64,000 nucleotides of DNA from the NCBI GenBank assembly GCA_030431825.1, contig JAUIIJ010000003.1, forward strand, positions 44,084 to 108,083, in the 5' to 3' direction. Shown here piece by piece: positions 1-8,614 of this stretch. Numbering within the stretch: the first letter of the stretch is position 1; every line of letters begins with the position of its first letter. The notes beneath the pieces were generated by a model, which was not told the DNA's origin, ran no database searches, and was given only the letters and a program-made list of their open reading frames with translations. A program made the translations under genes and the position numbers. This stretch comes from Alphaproteobacteria bacterium. GTDB taxonomy: Bacteria > Pseudomonadota > Alphaproteobacteria > Rhodobacterales > Rhodobacteraceae.

Positions 1-1
1 C

Positions 2-493
2 ATTGATCCGAACGTGCCACATCGGGGTGTCGACTCACCGCAGGATTTGGTTGTGGGGCTGATGAATCGATACGGGTTCGAGGGCAACTGGATCCCGGTG
101 ACGGCCTTCAGTCTCGAACCGAGCCCGATCTACGACGTCAACAACGCCAGTGGCAGCGCGACCGCCTTTGCCAGTTATCACGGGCAAAGCGCCTCCGACG
201 GGCTGGGCAATCTCGAACGCCTGGGATGCAAGTTCGATTTCGTGCTGATCGACGGAAACCACACGGCGTCCTACCTGCGGCGCGAGCTTGCGGCGATTGC
301 GAGAATCGTTCGTCCCGGCGCGATGATCTTTCTCGATGACGTGGACAAGGCGAATTGGCAGCAGGTGCACGCGGTGTTCAACAAGGCGCGCCGCTTTGGC
401 TTTGCGCAGGTCGCGCATCAGGGGCGCGTCGGGGTGCTGCGCCGGTTGCGCCCGGCCGAGATGCGACAGCAACCCTGTCAGGACCCGTCATAA
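2..493 (+). CDS. Class I SAM-dependent methyltransferase, 5' end cut by window
   Basis: Only the last 163 residues or so are present; the reading frame is open to the left edge, so the start lies outside the window. The visible part resembles the C-terminal half of Methyltransf_24 type proteins: a strand ending in FVLIDGNH (residues about 78-85 of the fragment) followed by LRPGAMIFLDDVD-like text, which in this family is the acidic strand-4 motif and the strand-5 end. The GTG at 14 is unlikely as the true start because coding-like sequence precedes it. The 3' end overlaps the convergent sulfotransferase gene by 16 bases. The acceptor substrate cannot be read from the sequence; neighbouring sulfotransferase and glycosyltransferase genes suggest glycan or surface-polymer modification. 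Confidence 0.7.
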   Translation: MDPNVPHRGVDSPQDLVVGLMNRYGFEGNWIPVTAFSLEPSPIYDVNNASGSATAFASYHGQSASDGLGNLERLGCKFDFVLIDGNHTASYLRRELAAIARIVRPGAMIFLDDVDKANWQQVHAVFNKARRFGFAQVAHQGRVGVLRRLRPAEMRQQPCQDPS

Positions 494-1194
494 CGATAGC
501 CGAGTTCCGCCTCGAGCCCGGTGTCGACATGCGCGCGCAGATGGTCCAGATCGGCCGGATCAAGGCGGCCCGGTGTCGTCGGGCGCTTTGGGACCGCGGG
601 CCTGAACCTTGACCCAAGCCGTTTTGTAACGGGGCGAAAGGGCTCTTTTCGAGGGGGCAGGCCAAGTGCCGAAATCGCCTCTGCGATCGAGCTTTCGGGA
701 TCCTTCTGAACCTCTTCCAGACGCAGGATCACGCAGGTGCAGTCGCGGTTGAGATAGCCGAGCAACGACGCGAGCTTGGCGCGCCGCAGTTCGAAGAGAT
801 TGTCAAAGACCGCGCCGCTGATCGGGTGCCGGTCCTGCATCAGAGGTTGACCGACAAGTTCGGTCGCGCCGGCAAAATACCGGGGGCGGTCGATGATGGT
901 CTGCCACGGCGCGCGGATGAACTCGGGAAAGGGCAGCCGTTGCACTGCGGGCACCGTGTGCCATGGCTTGGCATGCATCGACAGTGCCCAGTCGGCGGCA
1001 TTGCGCACCACGCAGATCACCGCGAGATCGGCAGGAATGGCCATGACCTGCGCGAACCCGTGCTTCCAGCCGAGCGTCTCTGTCGGCATCATCGGGGAAT
1101 TCCGGCCAAACAGGCGTTTGACGAGATTGGTCCCCGAAGAGCGTTCGCCGAGCACCTGGAAACGGGTTGGCCCGACGCTGCCGCGCCGCACCAT
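478..1194 (-). CDS. Sulfotransferase-like P-loop protein
   Basis: This is a 238-residue protein. Near the N-terminus it has LGERSSGTNLVKRL, which fits the 5'-phosphosulfate-binding loop of sulfotransferases, followed by WKHGF and a CVVRNAADW segment like the 3'-phosphate-binding region (usually V.RDP..). It would transfer sulfate from PAPS to an unknown acceptor, probably a glycan given the adjacent glycosyltransferase. The start at ATG 1194 is the first in frame but has only a weak Shine-Dalgarno. The gene is convergent with the upstream methyltransferase (16-base overlap) and divergent from the glycosyltransferase. The family call is from motif recognition only. Confidence 0.65.
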   Translation of the reverse strand: MVRRGSVGPTRFQVLGERSSGTNLVKRLFGRNSPMMPTETLGWKHGFAQVMAIPADLAVICVVRNAADWALSMHAKPWHTVPAVQRLPFPEFIRAPWQTIIDRPRYFAGATELVGQPLMQDRHPISGAVFDNLFELRRAKLASLLGYLNRDCTCVILRLEEVQKDPESSIAEAISALGLPPRKEPFRPVTKRLGSRFRPAVPKRPTTPGRLDPADLDHLRAHVDTGLEAELGYRYDGS

Positions 1195-1336
1195 GACGCC
1201 GGTTCTGACAAAATCGGAAGAGAGCAGGGCGCGGTCCTCTGGTCACGTATGCGGATGAATGCAAATTAGAAATTCTCTTATACCCGTATTGCCGCTAAGA
1301 CTAAGCGAAAATGCGATGACGGGCAGGAATGCAAGG

Positions 1337-2209
1337 ATGCAGACAGCAGCGGCGCTGACGATGGTGCGCGATGACGCCTTTTTCCTCAAGGCGTGGCTGC
1401 GCCATTACGGGGGGCTGCTGGGGCGTGAAAACTGCTATGTCGTCAACCACGGACGCGGCGCGATGGTTGCCGAACTGGCCGCCGGCTGCAACGTGATCGG
1501 CATACCGGGCGATCCGCACAGGAATTTCGACATGAAGCGTTGGCGGATGCTGAACAATTTCGTGATGGGGCTGCGCTGCTATTACGATCACGTGATCGTT
1601 GGGGATGTGGACGAGCTGGTGGTGCTGGATCCGGAGGCGGGGACCGACCTGCCGGGGTTCCTGGCCGGGGTTCCGCCCAAGCGCGTGCTGACGCCGCTGG
1701 GGCTCGAGGTGATCCACCGGATTGACCAGGAGCATGACGAGATCGGTGACCGCATCCTTGGCCCGCGCCGTCATGTGCGACCCGCGCCGCATTATTCGAA
1801 ACCCTGCGTGGTGTCGGCGGGAACCAAGATCGCCCGTGGCGGGCATTTCACCCAGTATGACCAGCTGCATACGCCGGATCACCTGTATCTGCTGCATCTG
1901 AAATACTGCGACTTCAACGCATATTCCGAGACGATGGATCGGCGCAACGCCGTCAGCGCGGAAACCGGCGCCGCGATCAGGGACGCCGCCATCGGTCGCC
2001 ACTGGTTCGCCGAGGCGCGGGGCGATGATCGGGCGGTATTCGAGGCCTTTTCCACGCTCAGGATGCAGGACGAGTTCAGGATGGGGCCGCTGCGCAAGCG
2101 AATGCACCGGACCTGGAAGAAGCGCGGCGAAACCGGCTATTGGCAATTCGACCGCCCGGATTTCGATACACAGTATCTTTTACCCGAGCGGTTCAACGGC
2201 CTGGTCTGA
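1337..2209 (+). CDS. Glycosyltransferase family 2-like protein
   Basis: The 290-residue protein opens with ALTMVRDDAFFLKAWLRHYGG, the typical start of bacterial family 2-like glycosyltransferases of the Glyco_tranf_2_4 group (MVRDE-type opening, then W..HY...G). A VGDVDELVVL segment about residue 95 carries the DxD metal/nucleotide-sugar motif. In-frame start codons also exist at 1259 and 1316. I chose 1337 because GCAGGA sits 8 bases upstream and the family opening begins immediately after it. It probably acts in the cytoplasm on a surface or exopolysaccharide. Donor and acceptor are unknown. Confidence 0.75.
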   Translation: MQTAAALTMVRDDAFFLKAWLRHYGGLLGRENCYVVNHGRGAMVAELAAGCNVIGIPGDPHRNFDMKRWRMLNNFVMGLRCYYDHVIVGDVDELVVLDPEAGTDLPGFLAGVPPKRVLTPLGLEVIHRIDQEHDEIGDRILGPRRHVRPAPHYSKPCVVSAGTKIARGGHFTQYDQLHTPDHLYLLHLKYCDFNAYSETMDRRNAVSAETGAAIRDAAIGRHWFAEARGDDRAVFEAFSTLRMQDEFRMGPLRKRMHRTWKKRGETGYWQFDRPDFDTQYLLPERFNGLV

Positions 2210-2214
2210 CAGGT

Positions 2215-2967
2215 TTACTTGAGGCGCGCCTTGAGCGTCTTGCCGTCCTCGCTCGTCAGGATCAGAGCGCCGGTCTCGTCGAATTCGACACTGAGCGATG
2301 CGGCGAAGGTTTCAAGGAATGCCTGCTCCTGGTCTGCGACTGCCGGAAGACAGGCCTTGCGCGTCACCGCCAGTGGCCCGAGTTGCAGCCGGTTCCCGCG
2401 CAGTTCGTAGCTGCCGCTGTATCGGTTGCATCCCGCGTTGCCCGAGATCTGGCCCGCATCGTCAAAGGTCAGCGTGGTTTGCAGGAAATCTATGACGCCC
2501 CGCCCGTTGATGTCCTCGACCAGCCATTCACCCGCGTTGAGCGCGGGCTGCGCCGCGGCAACCTTGGTCAGCGTCACAAGGCCAAGGTCGGTGTGCGTCC
2601 GGGCCGGATCGATCATGTGCGCGGTGTCCGTGGTCCAGCGCAGGGTGCCGTTCTTGTCCCGGATGGTCGCGCGCAGGGCATAACGGTGCCCCGGCTCCAG
2701 GCTGTCTTGTGCCGCCGTGAGTTCGAATGCCGTGGGCACGCCGCGAATCGCGAATTCGGTTTCCGCGATCACCGGCGCGGCGACATCCTGGCGTGACACA
2801 TCGCTGAGGGTGACGGTCGCCACGCTCCCCGGCAGCAACGCGATGCGCTCACGATATCCGATCTGGCCCGTCACGCTGAACATGTCTGCATCCTCTGCCT
2901 GTGCGGGCGCCGAGAGCGCCACGAGAATCGCAAGCGCTGTGGACAAGACCGTTGAAATGGGTCGCAT
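2215..2967 (-). CDS. Secreted YbaY/META (HslJ-like) two-domain protein
   Basis: A 250-residue exported protein. Residues 1-22 form a signal peptide ending in APAQA. The first domain (about 30-120) looks like the YbaY/YscW lipoprotein-chaperone fold: a GQIGYRERIALLPGSVATVTL strand pattern, LEPGHRYALRATI, then W.TD. The second (about 130-248) is a META domain, with GEWLVEDINGRGV, SGNAGCNRYSGSYEL and a Cys later in the domain. META proteins include HslJ, linked to novobiocin resistance in E. coli, but most have no known function. I chose ATG 2967 because AAAGGA precedes it at good distance and the signal peptide starts there. It lacks a lipobox. It lies 92 bases downstream of the hydrolase gene on the same strand. 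Confidence 0.8.
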   Translation of the reverse strand: MRPISTVLSTALAILVALSAPAQAEDADMFSVTGQIGYRERIALLPGSVATVTLSDVSRQDVAAPVIAETEFAIRGVPTAFELTAAQDSLEPGHRYALRATIRDKNGTLRWTTDTAHMIDPARTHTDLGLVTLTKVAAAQPALNAGEWLVEDINGRGVIDFLQTTLTFDDAGQISGNAGCNRYSGSYELRGNRLQLGPLAVTRKACLPAVADQEQAFLETFAASLSVEFDETGALILTSEDGKTLKARLK

Positions 2968-3059
2968 GATAGGGGTCCTTTCGTTCGACCGTGCATGGCT
3001 GCGCATCCAAGATGGGGCGGCGCGATACGGCTGCAAGGGGCTGGCAAAGTGACGCCGGG

Positions 3060-3935
3060 TCATTGTTCGCTCAGGAAATCCACAAGGATTTCCGCGGTCT
3101 CGTCCCCGTGGAGTTCGGGAAAGAAGTGACCGCCGGGCATCGCACGCGCGCGCATGTCCGCCAGTCTTTCGGCCCAACTGGCCGGGACATCATATTCCCG
3201 TGCCATGACCCCGTCGGCACCATAGAGCACAAGAGCGGGGCAGGGCACACGCCGCCCGAGGTCGGCCGCGTCATGGGCGAAATCATGCTGGATCGCCGCG
3301 CGATAATCATTGCACATGCCGGCGATGGTGTCGGGCCAGCGCCAGCTTTGCCGGTAGGCATAAAGCGCCTCTGGGTCGAAGTCGTCGAGTTCGGCGGCCC
3401 CCCAGGACGTCAGACAGCTTTCGAAATACCAGTCGGTGTCCTGCGCGATCATGGTTTCGGGAAAGGGGGATGGCTGGGCGAGAAAGAACCAGTGATAATA
3501 GGCCGACGCCACTTCCCTGCTCAGGTTTTCGAGCAGGAAATGCGTCGGAACGATATCCATCAGGGTCAGGCTGTGCACGGCCTTTTCCCAGTCCAGCGCC
3601 AGGCGATGTGCGGTGCGTGCGCCCCGGTCATGGCCAACGAGGTGAAAGCTCTCGAAACCCAGCGACACCATCAGGGCGCGCTGATCGGCGGCCATGTTGC
3701 GGAAGCTGTAATCCTGAACCGAGCCCGGCTTGCTGCTCTCGCCATAGCCGCGCAGGTCGGCGGCGATCACGGTAAACCGCTCGGCAAGAGCCGGCGCAAT
3801 GGCATGCCACATGGCCCGCGTCTGCGGAAAACCGTGCAGCAGCAGAACGGGCGGACCGTCGCCCGCGCGCGAATAGGCGATGGTTTGCCCGTTCACCTCG
3901 GCGCGGGCATCGGTAAAACCGGCGAGCACGCTCAC
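3060..3935 (-). CDS. Alpha/beta hydrolase of the fluoroacetate/haloacetate dehalogenase type
   Basis: The 291-residue protein keeps the signature residues of fluoroacetate dehalogenases such as RPA1163. These are the nucleophile in GHDRGAR (Asp103, with Arg104 and Arg107 for carboxylate binding), Asp127 in LMDIVPT, the halide-pocket pair His148-Trp149 in AYYHWF, and the catalytic His in PGGHFFPEL near the C-terminus. The oxyanion segment is HGFPQT (34-39). Members hydrolyse the carbon-halogen bond of haloacetates to glycolate; close relatives can be epoxide hydrolases, so substrate testing matters. The start is a GTG that overlaps the upstream peptidase stop by 4 bases (GTGA), so the two are co-translated. 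The enzyme is probably cytoplasmic; no signal peptide is visible. Confidence 0.85.
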   Translation of the reverse strand: MSVLAGFTDARAEVNGQTIAYSRAGDGPPVLLLHGFPQTRAMWHAIAPALAERFTVIAADLRGYGESSKPGSVQDYSFRNMAADQRALMVSLGFESFHLVGHDRGARTAHRLALDWEKAVHSLTLMDIVPTHFLLENLSREVASAYYHWFFLAQPSPFPETMIAQDTDWYFESCLTSWGAAELDDFDPEALYAYRQSWRWPDTIAGMCNDYRAAIQHDFAHDAADLGRRVPCPALVLYGADGVMAREYDVPASWAERLADMRARAMPGGHFFPELHGDETAEILVDFLSEQ

Positions 3936-5314
3936 CGGCGCGTCAGGGCATCAAGAATGCGCGCCCAGCTCCGGATGCCCTTGTGAAAGCTCTTGAGGTC
4001 ATATTTTTCGTTCGGTGAATGGATGGCGTCATCTTCGTTGGCATAGCCGACCAGCATCGAATCGAGCCCCAGGATTTCCTTGAAGAAGCCTGCAATCGGG
4101 ATCGAGCCGCCCATGCCGACGATGACCGCCTCGCGCTCCCACTCGTCCGAAAGCGCCTGGCGGGCGGCTTCGAATTCCGGGCGGTCGGTGTTCATCACCG
4201 AGGCGGGCGAGCCGTCAAGGTTGCCGTCCCACGTGACCCGTGCATCGGGCGACAGCCGAGCCTCGACATGGGCGCGGATCCGCTCGCGCAGGCGATCCGG
4301 ATCCATGTCGCCGACAAGACGGCAGGTCAGCTTGCAATGCGCCTCGGCCGGGATCACCGTCTTGGTGCCCGCGCCCTGGTATCCGCCCCACAGGCCGTTG
4401 ATCTCCAGCGTCGGGCGCGACCACTGCTGCTCCAGTGTCGAATAGCCCTTTTCCCCGTGAGGCTGGCTGTAACCGACCCCGCCCAGATAGGCCGCTTCGT
4501 CAAAGCCGCAGTTTTGCCACTGGCGCAGCATCTCTTCCGGGACCTCGGGCACGCCGTCGTAAAATCCCTCGACCGCCACCGCACCGGTTTCCGGGTCGTG
4601 AAACGATGCAATGATGCGCGAGATTTCCCGCAGCGGGTTGAGGCCGGGCCCGCCATAGTGACCTGAATGCAGATCCCGGCTTGGGCCGTGGATGGTGAAT
4701 TCATCCTTGAGCATGCCGCGCAGTTGCCCGGCGATCGACGGCACTCCGGGCGAGACCATCGCGGTATCGCAGATCAGCGCGATATCGGCCTTCAGTTCCC
4801 CGGCATGCTCTTTCATGAACGGCACGAGGCTGGGCGAACCGCTTTCCTCTTCGCCTTCGAGAAAGAAGGTCAACTTGCAGGGCAGGGTGCCGTGCACCGC
4901 CTTCCACGCGCGACAGGCTTCGACAAAGGTCATCAACTGTCCCTTGTCATCGGAACTGCCCCGCCCGCGGATCACCTTGCCCGCCGGCGTGTTGTGAATA
5001 TCGGGGTCAAAAGGATCATGCGACCACAGGTCCAGCGGATCGACCGGCTGGACATCGTAATGGCCGTAAAACAGCAGGTGCGGCCCCTCGCCATCCAGAT
5101 GGCCGACAACCATCGGATGGCCGGGTGTCTTCCGTTTCTCGGTTGCGATACCGAGACTGTTGAGATCGGCCACCAGCCAGTCCGCGGCGCGGTCGCAGTC
5201 GGCATCGTAGGCCGGATCGGTCGAGATCGACGGAATGCGCAGCAGTTCCATCAGGCGGTCGGTGGCCGCCGATAGATCGGTGTCGATACGGGTCAGAACG
5301 TCGGTGAGGGACAT
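3932..5314 (-). CDS. M20 family dipeptidase/metallopeptidase
   Basis: A 460-residue M20/M25/M40 peptidase. The zinc-site motifs are all visible: FYGHYDVQPV (His and Asp), GRGSSDDKGQ (bridging Asp) and LEGEEESGS (general-base Glu pair), then a late EDDAIHSPNEKYD with the last His ligand. The dimerisation domain contains DLHSGHYGG. Length and motif order fit the cytosolic non-specific dipeptidase branch (CNDP-like, often annotated dipeptidase). It would cleave dipeptides or N-acyl amino acids. The start is the ATG at 5314 with CCGGAG upstream. Its stop overlaps the GTG start of the dehalogenase-type hydrolase, forming a two-gene unit. Confidence 0.9.
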   Translation of the reverse strand: MSLTDVLTRIDTDLSAATDRLMELLRIPSISTDPAYDADCDRAADWLVADLNSLGIATEKRKTPGHPMVVGHLDGEGPHLLFYGHYDVQPVDPLDLWSHDPFDPDIHNTPAGKVIRGRGSSDDKGQLMTFVEACRAWKAVHGTLPCKLTFFLEGEEESGSPSLVPFMKEHAGELKADIALICDTAMVSPGVPSIAGQLRGMLKDEFTIHGPSRDLHSGHYGGPGLNPLREISRIIASFHDPETGAVAVEGFYDGVPEVPEEMLRQWQNCGFDEAAYLGGVGYSQPHGEKGYSTLEQQWSRPTLEINGLWGGYQGAGTKTVIPAEAHCKLTCRLVGDMDPDRLRERIRAHVEARLSPDARVTWDGNLDGSPASVMNTDRPEFEAARQALSDEWEREAVIVGMGGSIPIAGFFKEILGLDSMLVGYANEDDAIHSPNEKYDLKSFHKGIRSWARILDALTRR

Positions 5315-5976
5315 GTGCGGCTCCGGTTGATACGAGTCGCGACGACCGTATCAGCGCGGCATCGGGTGTCCAGCCGTCACTGCGGCCGGGTGCCCTGTCT
5401 TGATGCGGTTGTTCCCGAATGATTGCCGGTCGGCAAGCGAGACGTGTCGCGACAAACCCGGAACACCCGACGGGTCGAGCCATACCCGGTCTGTCAGGTC
5501 AACCGCGAAAGGCCCTGGATAATCGGCAGCAACCGGCACCGCCAGAAAAACGGATGCCGATTGCCGCCTTTTCCTCGTCTCCTACCCACCAAAGGAGGGA
5601 TTGCGTTACCGCTTAACACTACCAACACATCACAAGAACACGACGCCGACGGGGAAGGCAAAACGCTGAACTGTTTACTGAACTTCGCAATGTCAAACCG
5701 TGGAACAAGCTACCGAACTGCAAATCAAGAGTTTGAAATTGTTACTTTAACCTATGAGCCGAGCATCACCGTTTCGCGCGTTTCGAACAAGTCGGGTATT
5801 CCGGACCATGACATGAAAATCGGGCCGGTTGATCCAGATCAGGGCTGCGACATGACGCCCGCCGTTAAGAGTTGATCATGAACCGGACAAACTATAATCA
5901 TTCCAGAACGAAAATGCGGTGCTGCCGTATGCCGAAACTGTCGCCGTTCACGGCAGGACAAGATATGGAGGAGCGG
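5315..5976. other. Gene-free region upstream of hemA
   Basis: About 660 bases separate the peptidase start from hemA, both reading away from here. Codon pattern and composition do not support any of the short open frames in it. From about 5590 the sequence turns AT-richer than the surroundings, as expected of a regulatory leader, and it contains an inverted repeat TCAA-GAGT-TTGA at 5725-5736 and a well-formed promoter at 5872-5898. I see no tRNA and no FNR-type TTGAT-N4-ATCAA box. Confidence 0.6.
5872..5898 (+). promoter_or_regulatory. Candidate sigma-70 promoter of hemA
   Basis: A TTGATC hexamer at 5872-5877 is followed after 15 bases by a perfect TATAAT at 5893-5898. The spacer is two bases shorter than the ideal 17. 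The position gives a leader of about 70 bases ahead of the GTG start at 5977, and makes in-frame ATGs at 5872, 5878 and 5914 poor start candidates. Confidence 0.5.
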
Positions 5977-7200
5977 GTGGACTATACCGCAAAACTCGAC
6001 ACCGCGATCGCGCGACTGCACGAAGAAGGCCGCTATCGCACGTTTATCGACATCGAGCGCCGCAAGGGGCATTTTCCGCAGGCGGTGTGGACCCGTCCGG
6101 ATGGAACCGAGGCGGATATCAGTGTCTGGTGCGGCAACGACTATCTCGGCATGGGGCAGAATCCGGTCGTTCTGGACGCGATGAAATCCGCGATCGACGT
6201 GGCCGGCGCAGGGTCCGGAGGGACGCGCAACATCTCGGGCACGACCGTCTATCACAAGCGGCTGGAGGCCGAGCTGGCGGATTTGCACGGCAAGGAGAGC
6301 GCGCTTCTGTTCACCAGCGCCTATATCGCCAACGACGCCACGCTGAGCACGCTGCCCAAGCTGTTTCCCGGCCTTATCATCTATTCCGACGCGTTGAACC
6401 ATGCTTCGATGATCGAAGGGGTGCGCCGCAACGGCGGCGCCAAGCGCATTTTCCGCCACAATGACGTCGCGCATCTGCGCGAACTGCTGGAAGCCGACGA
6501 TCCCGACGCGCCCAAGCTGATCGCTTTTGAATCCATCTATTCGATGGATGGCGATTTTGGCCCCATCGAGGCGATCTGCGATCTTGCGGACGAGTTCAAC
6601 GCGCTGACCTATATCGACGAAGTGCATGCTGTCGGCATGTATGGTCCGCGCGGGGCCGGGGTGGCCGAGCGCGACCGGCTGATGCACCGTCTGGACATTA
6701 TCAACGGCACGCTGGCCAAAGCCTATGGCGTCATGGGGGGCTATATCGCAGCCAGCCACAAAATGTGTGACGCCATACGCTCTTATGCGCCGGGCTTCAT
6801 CTTCACCACCTCCTTGCCGCCGGCTGTCGCGGCCGGTGCGGCGGCGTCGGTGGCCTATCTGAAAAAGGCGCGGGATTTGCGCGAAGCGCATCAGACCCAG
6901 GCACGCATATTGAAGACGCGGCTCAAGGCGATGGGCCTGCCCATCATCGACCACGGCAGCCATATCGTGCCGGTCATTGTCGGCAACCCGGTCCATACGA
7001 AAAAGCTGAGCGACATGTTGCTGCAGGATTATGGAATCTACGTGCAGCCGATCAACTTTCCGACGGTGCCGCGCGGAACCGAACGACTTCGCTTCACGCC
7101 GTCGCCGGTGCACGGACCCAGGGAAATGGACCGCCTTGTCGCAGCAATGGACGCTCTCTGGTCTCATTGTGCGCTGAATCGCGCCGAACTGTCCGCCTGA
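5977..7200 (+). CDS. hemA: 5-aminolevulinate synthase
   Basis: This enzyme condenses glycine and succinyl-CoA to 5-aminolevulinate, the first tetrapyrrole step in alphaproteobacteria (haem, bacteriochlorophyll, cobalamin). From the GTG at 5977 the protein is 407 residues, the same length as Rhodobacter HemA, and starts [10 protein letters not shown] where those enzymes start MDYN.ALD. The frame is open further upstream, but GGAGGAG at 5967-5973 and the promoter at 5872-5898 argue for this start. The PLP-binding lysine is Lys248 in [30 protein letters not shown] and [10 protein letters not shown] are also present. It is a cytoplasmic homodimer and monocistronic here. Regulation by oxygen or haem demand is common for this gene but no FnrL box is evident. 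Confidence 0.97.
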   Translation: MDYTAKLDTAIARLHEEGRYRTFIDIERRKGHFPQAVWTRPDGTEADISVWCGNDYLGMGQNPVVLDAMKSAIDVAGAGSGGTRNISGTTVYHKRLEAELADLHGKESALLFTSAYIANDATLSTLPKLFPGLIIYSDALNHASMIEGVRRNGGAKRIFRHNDVAHLRELLEADDPDAPKLIAFESIYSMDGDFGPIEAICDLADEFNALTYIDEVHAVGMYGPRGAGVAERDRLMHRLDIINGTLAKAYGVMGGYIAASHKMCDAIRSYAPGFIFTTSLPPAVAAGAAASVAYLKKARDLREAHQTQARILKTRLKAMGLPIIDHGSHIVPVIVGNPVHTKKLSDMLLQDYGIYVQPINFPTVPRGTERLRFTPSPVHGPREMDRLVAAMDALWSHCALNRAELSA

Positions 7201-7321
7201 AACCAAGCCTGTGTGCAAATTGCTTGCGCTGTGTTAGCATAATCTAAAGAAGAGCGTGAACGAGTCGAAAGGGACGACTCAAATCGCTGTGACGGGACGC
7301 AGCAGTCGATATGGGGCAGGC

Positions 7322-8542
7322 ATGATCGGGCGCAAGCATTCGCGCACATCAGAGGTCGTAGAAGAAGACGTCGTGAGACCCAAGGGGTTTGACGATTTCG
7401 AGTTGCGTCTTGGCGATACGATGCGCGGTGAACGCGCGACCATGGGCAAGTCTCTTCTGGATGTGCAGCGCGAATTGCGCATCAAGGCGTCCTATGTCGC
7501 CGCAATCGAGAATTCCGACCCCTCCGCCTTTGATACACCCGGCTTCATCGCGGGCTATGTGCGCTCTTATGCGCGGTATCTCAACATGGATCCCGACGAG
7601 TCCTTTGCGGCGTTTTGCCGGGAAAGCGGTTTTACCGTCGCGCACGGGATGTCGGCGGCGGCGTCTACCGTCAAGAAACAGCAGAATGGCGGTGGCAATG
7701 TCGGGCGCGACCGGCTCAGCGATCCGTTCACCTCGCCCAACACGCCGTTCATTCCACTGCGCGAAAGCGTCTTCAGCCATTTCGAGCCGCGCGCCGTCGG
7801 CGCGATGCTGGTGTTGCTGGCGCTGATCGGCGGGATCGGCTTTGGTGGCTGGAGCGTGCTCAAGCAGGTTCAGCAGGTCCAGCTTGCCCCGGTAGAGCAG
7901 GCCCCCGTGGTCCTGTCCGATCTCGACCCGCTCAAGGGTGCGGTGCAGGACGATGACGAAGAGGCGGGTGAGACGCGCCGCGCCGAGGCATTGGACAGGC
8001 TCTATCGACCGCAGGCTCTGGACGTGCCGGTTCTCGTCGCGCGGGATGCGCCGATCTCAACGCTCGACCCGCGCAGTGGCGGAACCTTCAGCCAGCCCGA
8101 CCTGCCCGATCTGCAGGTCGCCGGGACGCTCAATTCTTACGATCCGCGTCTTGACGGGCCGCGCCCGGACGGGGCGGCGGTGCCGCAGGTCGTGGAAGAT
8201 GTCGCGCCGCAATTGCAGATGGTTGCCGTGCGCCCGTCGTGGGTACGGGTGACCGCTGCGGACGGAACGGTGATTTTCGAGGGCATCATGGAAGGTGGCC
8301 AGAGCTATGACGTGCCGCTGACCGAAGAGCCGCCGACGCTGCGGGCCGGCGAGTCGGGGGCGATCTATTTTGCCTACCGGAACCAGCATTTCGGCCCCGT
8401 CGGCGAACGCGGGCGTGTGACGTCGAACCTGCCGCTGTCGGTCGAAGAGGTGCAGGATCGCTTCCAGATAGCCGATCTGGAACAGGATCGCGACCTGGCG
8501 CGCATGGTCGCAGAAGCCAAGACCGAGCCGACGCAACCCTGA
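7322..8542 (+). CDS. RodZ-like membrane-anchored HTH protein
   Basis: About 406 residues. Residues 28-95 form a Cro/CI-type HTH_25 domain (RGERATMGKSLLDVQRELRIKAS.., ending SYARYLNMD). A single membrane span lies at about 158-180, followed by a Pro/Val-rich linker and a C-terminal DUF4115-like beta domain (about 303-380, WVRVTAADGTVIFEG). This architecture is that of RodZ, which links MreB to the elongation machinery, but rhodobacterial members are diverged. An in-frame GTG at 7256 with AAGAAGAG upstream would add 22 residues; I favour the ATG at 7322 behind GGGGCAGG. It sits 72 bases ahead of ispG, the same rodZ-ispG order seen in many proteobacteria, which supports the assignment. Confidence 0.8.
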   Translation: MIGRKHSRTSEVVEEDVVRPKGFDDFELRLGDTMRGERATMGKSLLDVQRELRIKASYVAAIENSDPSAFDTPGFIAGYVRSYARYLNMDPDESFAAFCRESGFTVAHGMSAAASTVKKQQNGGGNVGRDRLSDPFTSPNTPFIPLRESVFSHFEPRAVGAMLVLLALIGGIGFGGWSVLKQVQQVQLAPVEQAPVVLSDLDPLKGAVQDDDEEAGETRRAEALDRLYRPQALDVPVLVARDAPISTLDPRSGGTFSQPDLPDLQVAGTLNSYDPRLDGPRPDGAAVPQVVEDVAPQLQMVAVRPSWVRVTAADGTVIFEGIMEGGQSYDVPLTEEPPTLRAGESGAIYFAYRNQHFGPVGERGRVTSNLPLSVEEVQDRFQIADLEQDRDLARMVAEAKTEPTQP

Positions 8543-8614
8543 TCCGGCCATTGCCGTTGGCGCGCTGGCAATCTATCTAGGGCCGGTAATCCCAACGGAA
8601 CATGGACCGCCGTC

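Noticed and set aside
5725..5736. FNR box in front of hemA
   Set aside because: The repeat is TCAA-N4-TTGA, the reverse arrangement of the FNR consensus TTGA-N6-TCAA.
5423..5875. 150-codon frame upstream of hemA
   Set aside because: Amino-acid composition is random-like, no ribosome site, and it runs into the hemA promoter region.
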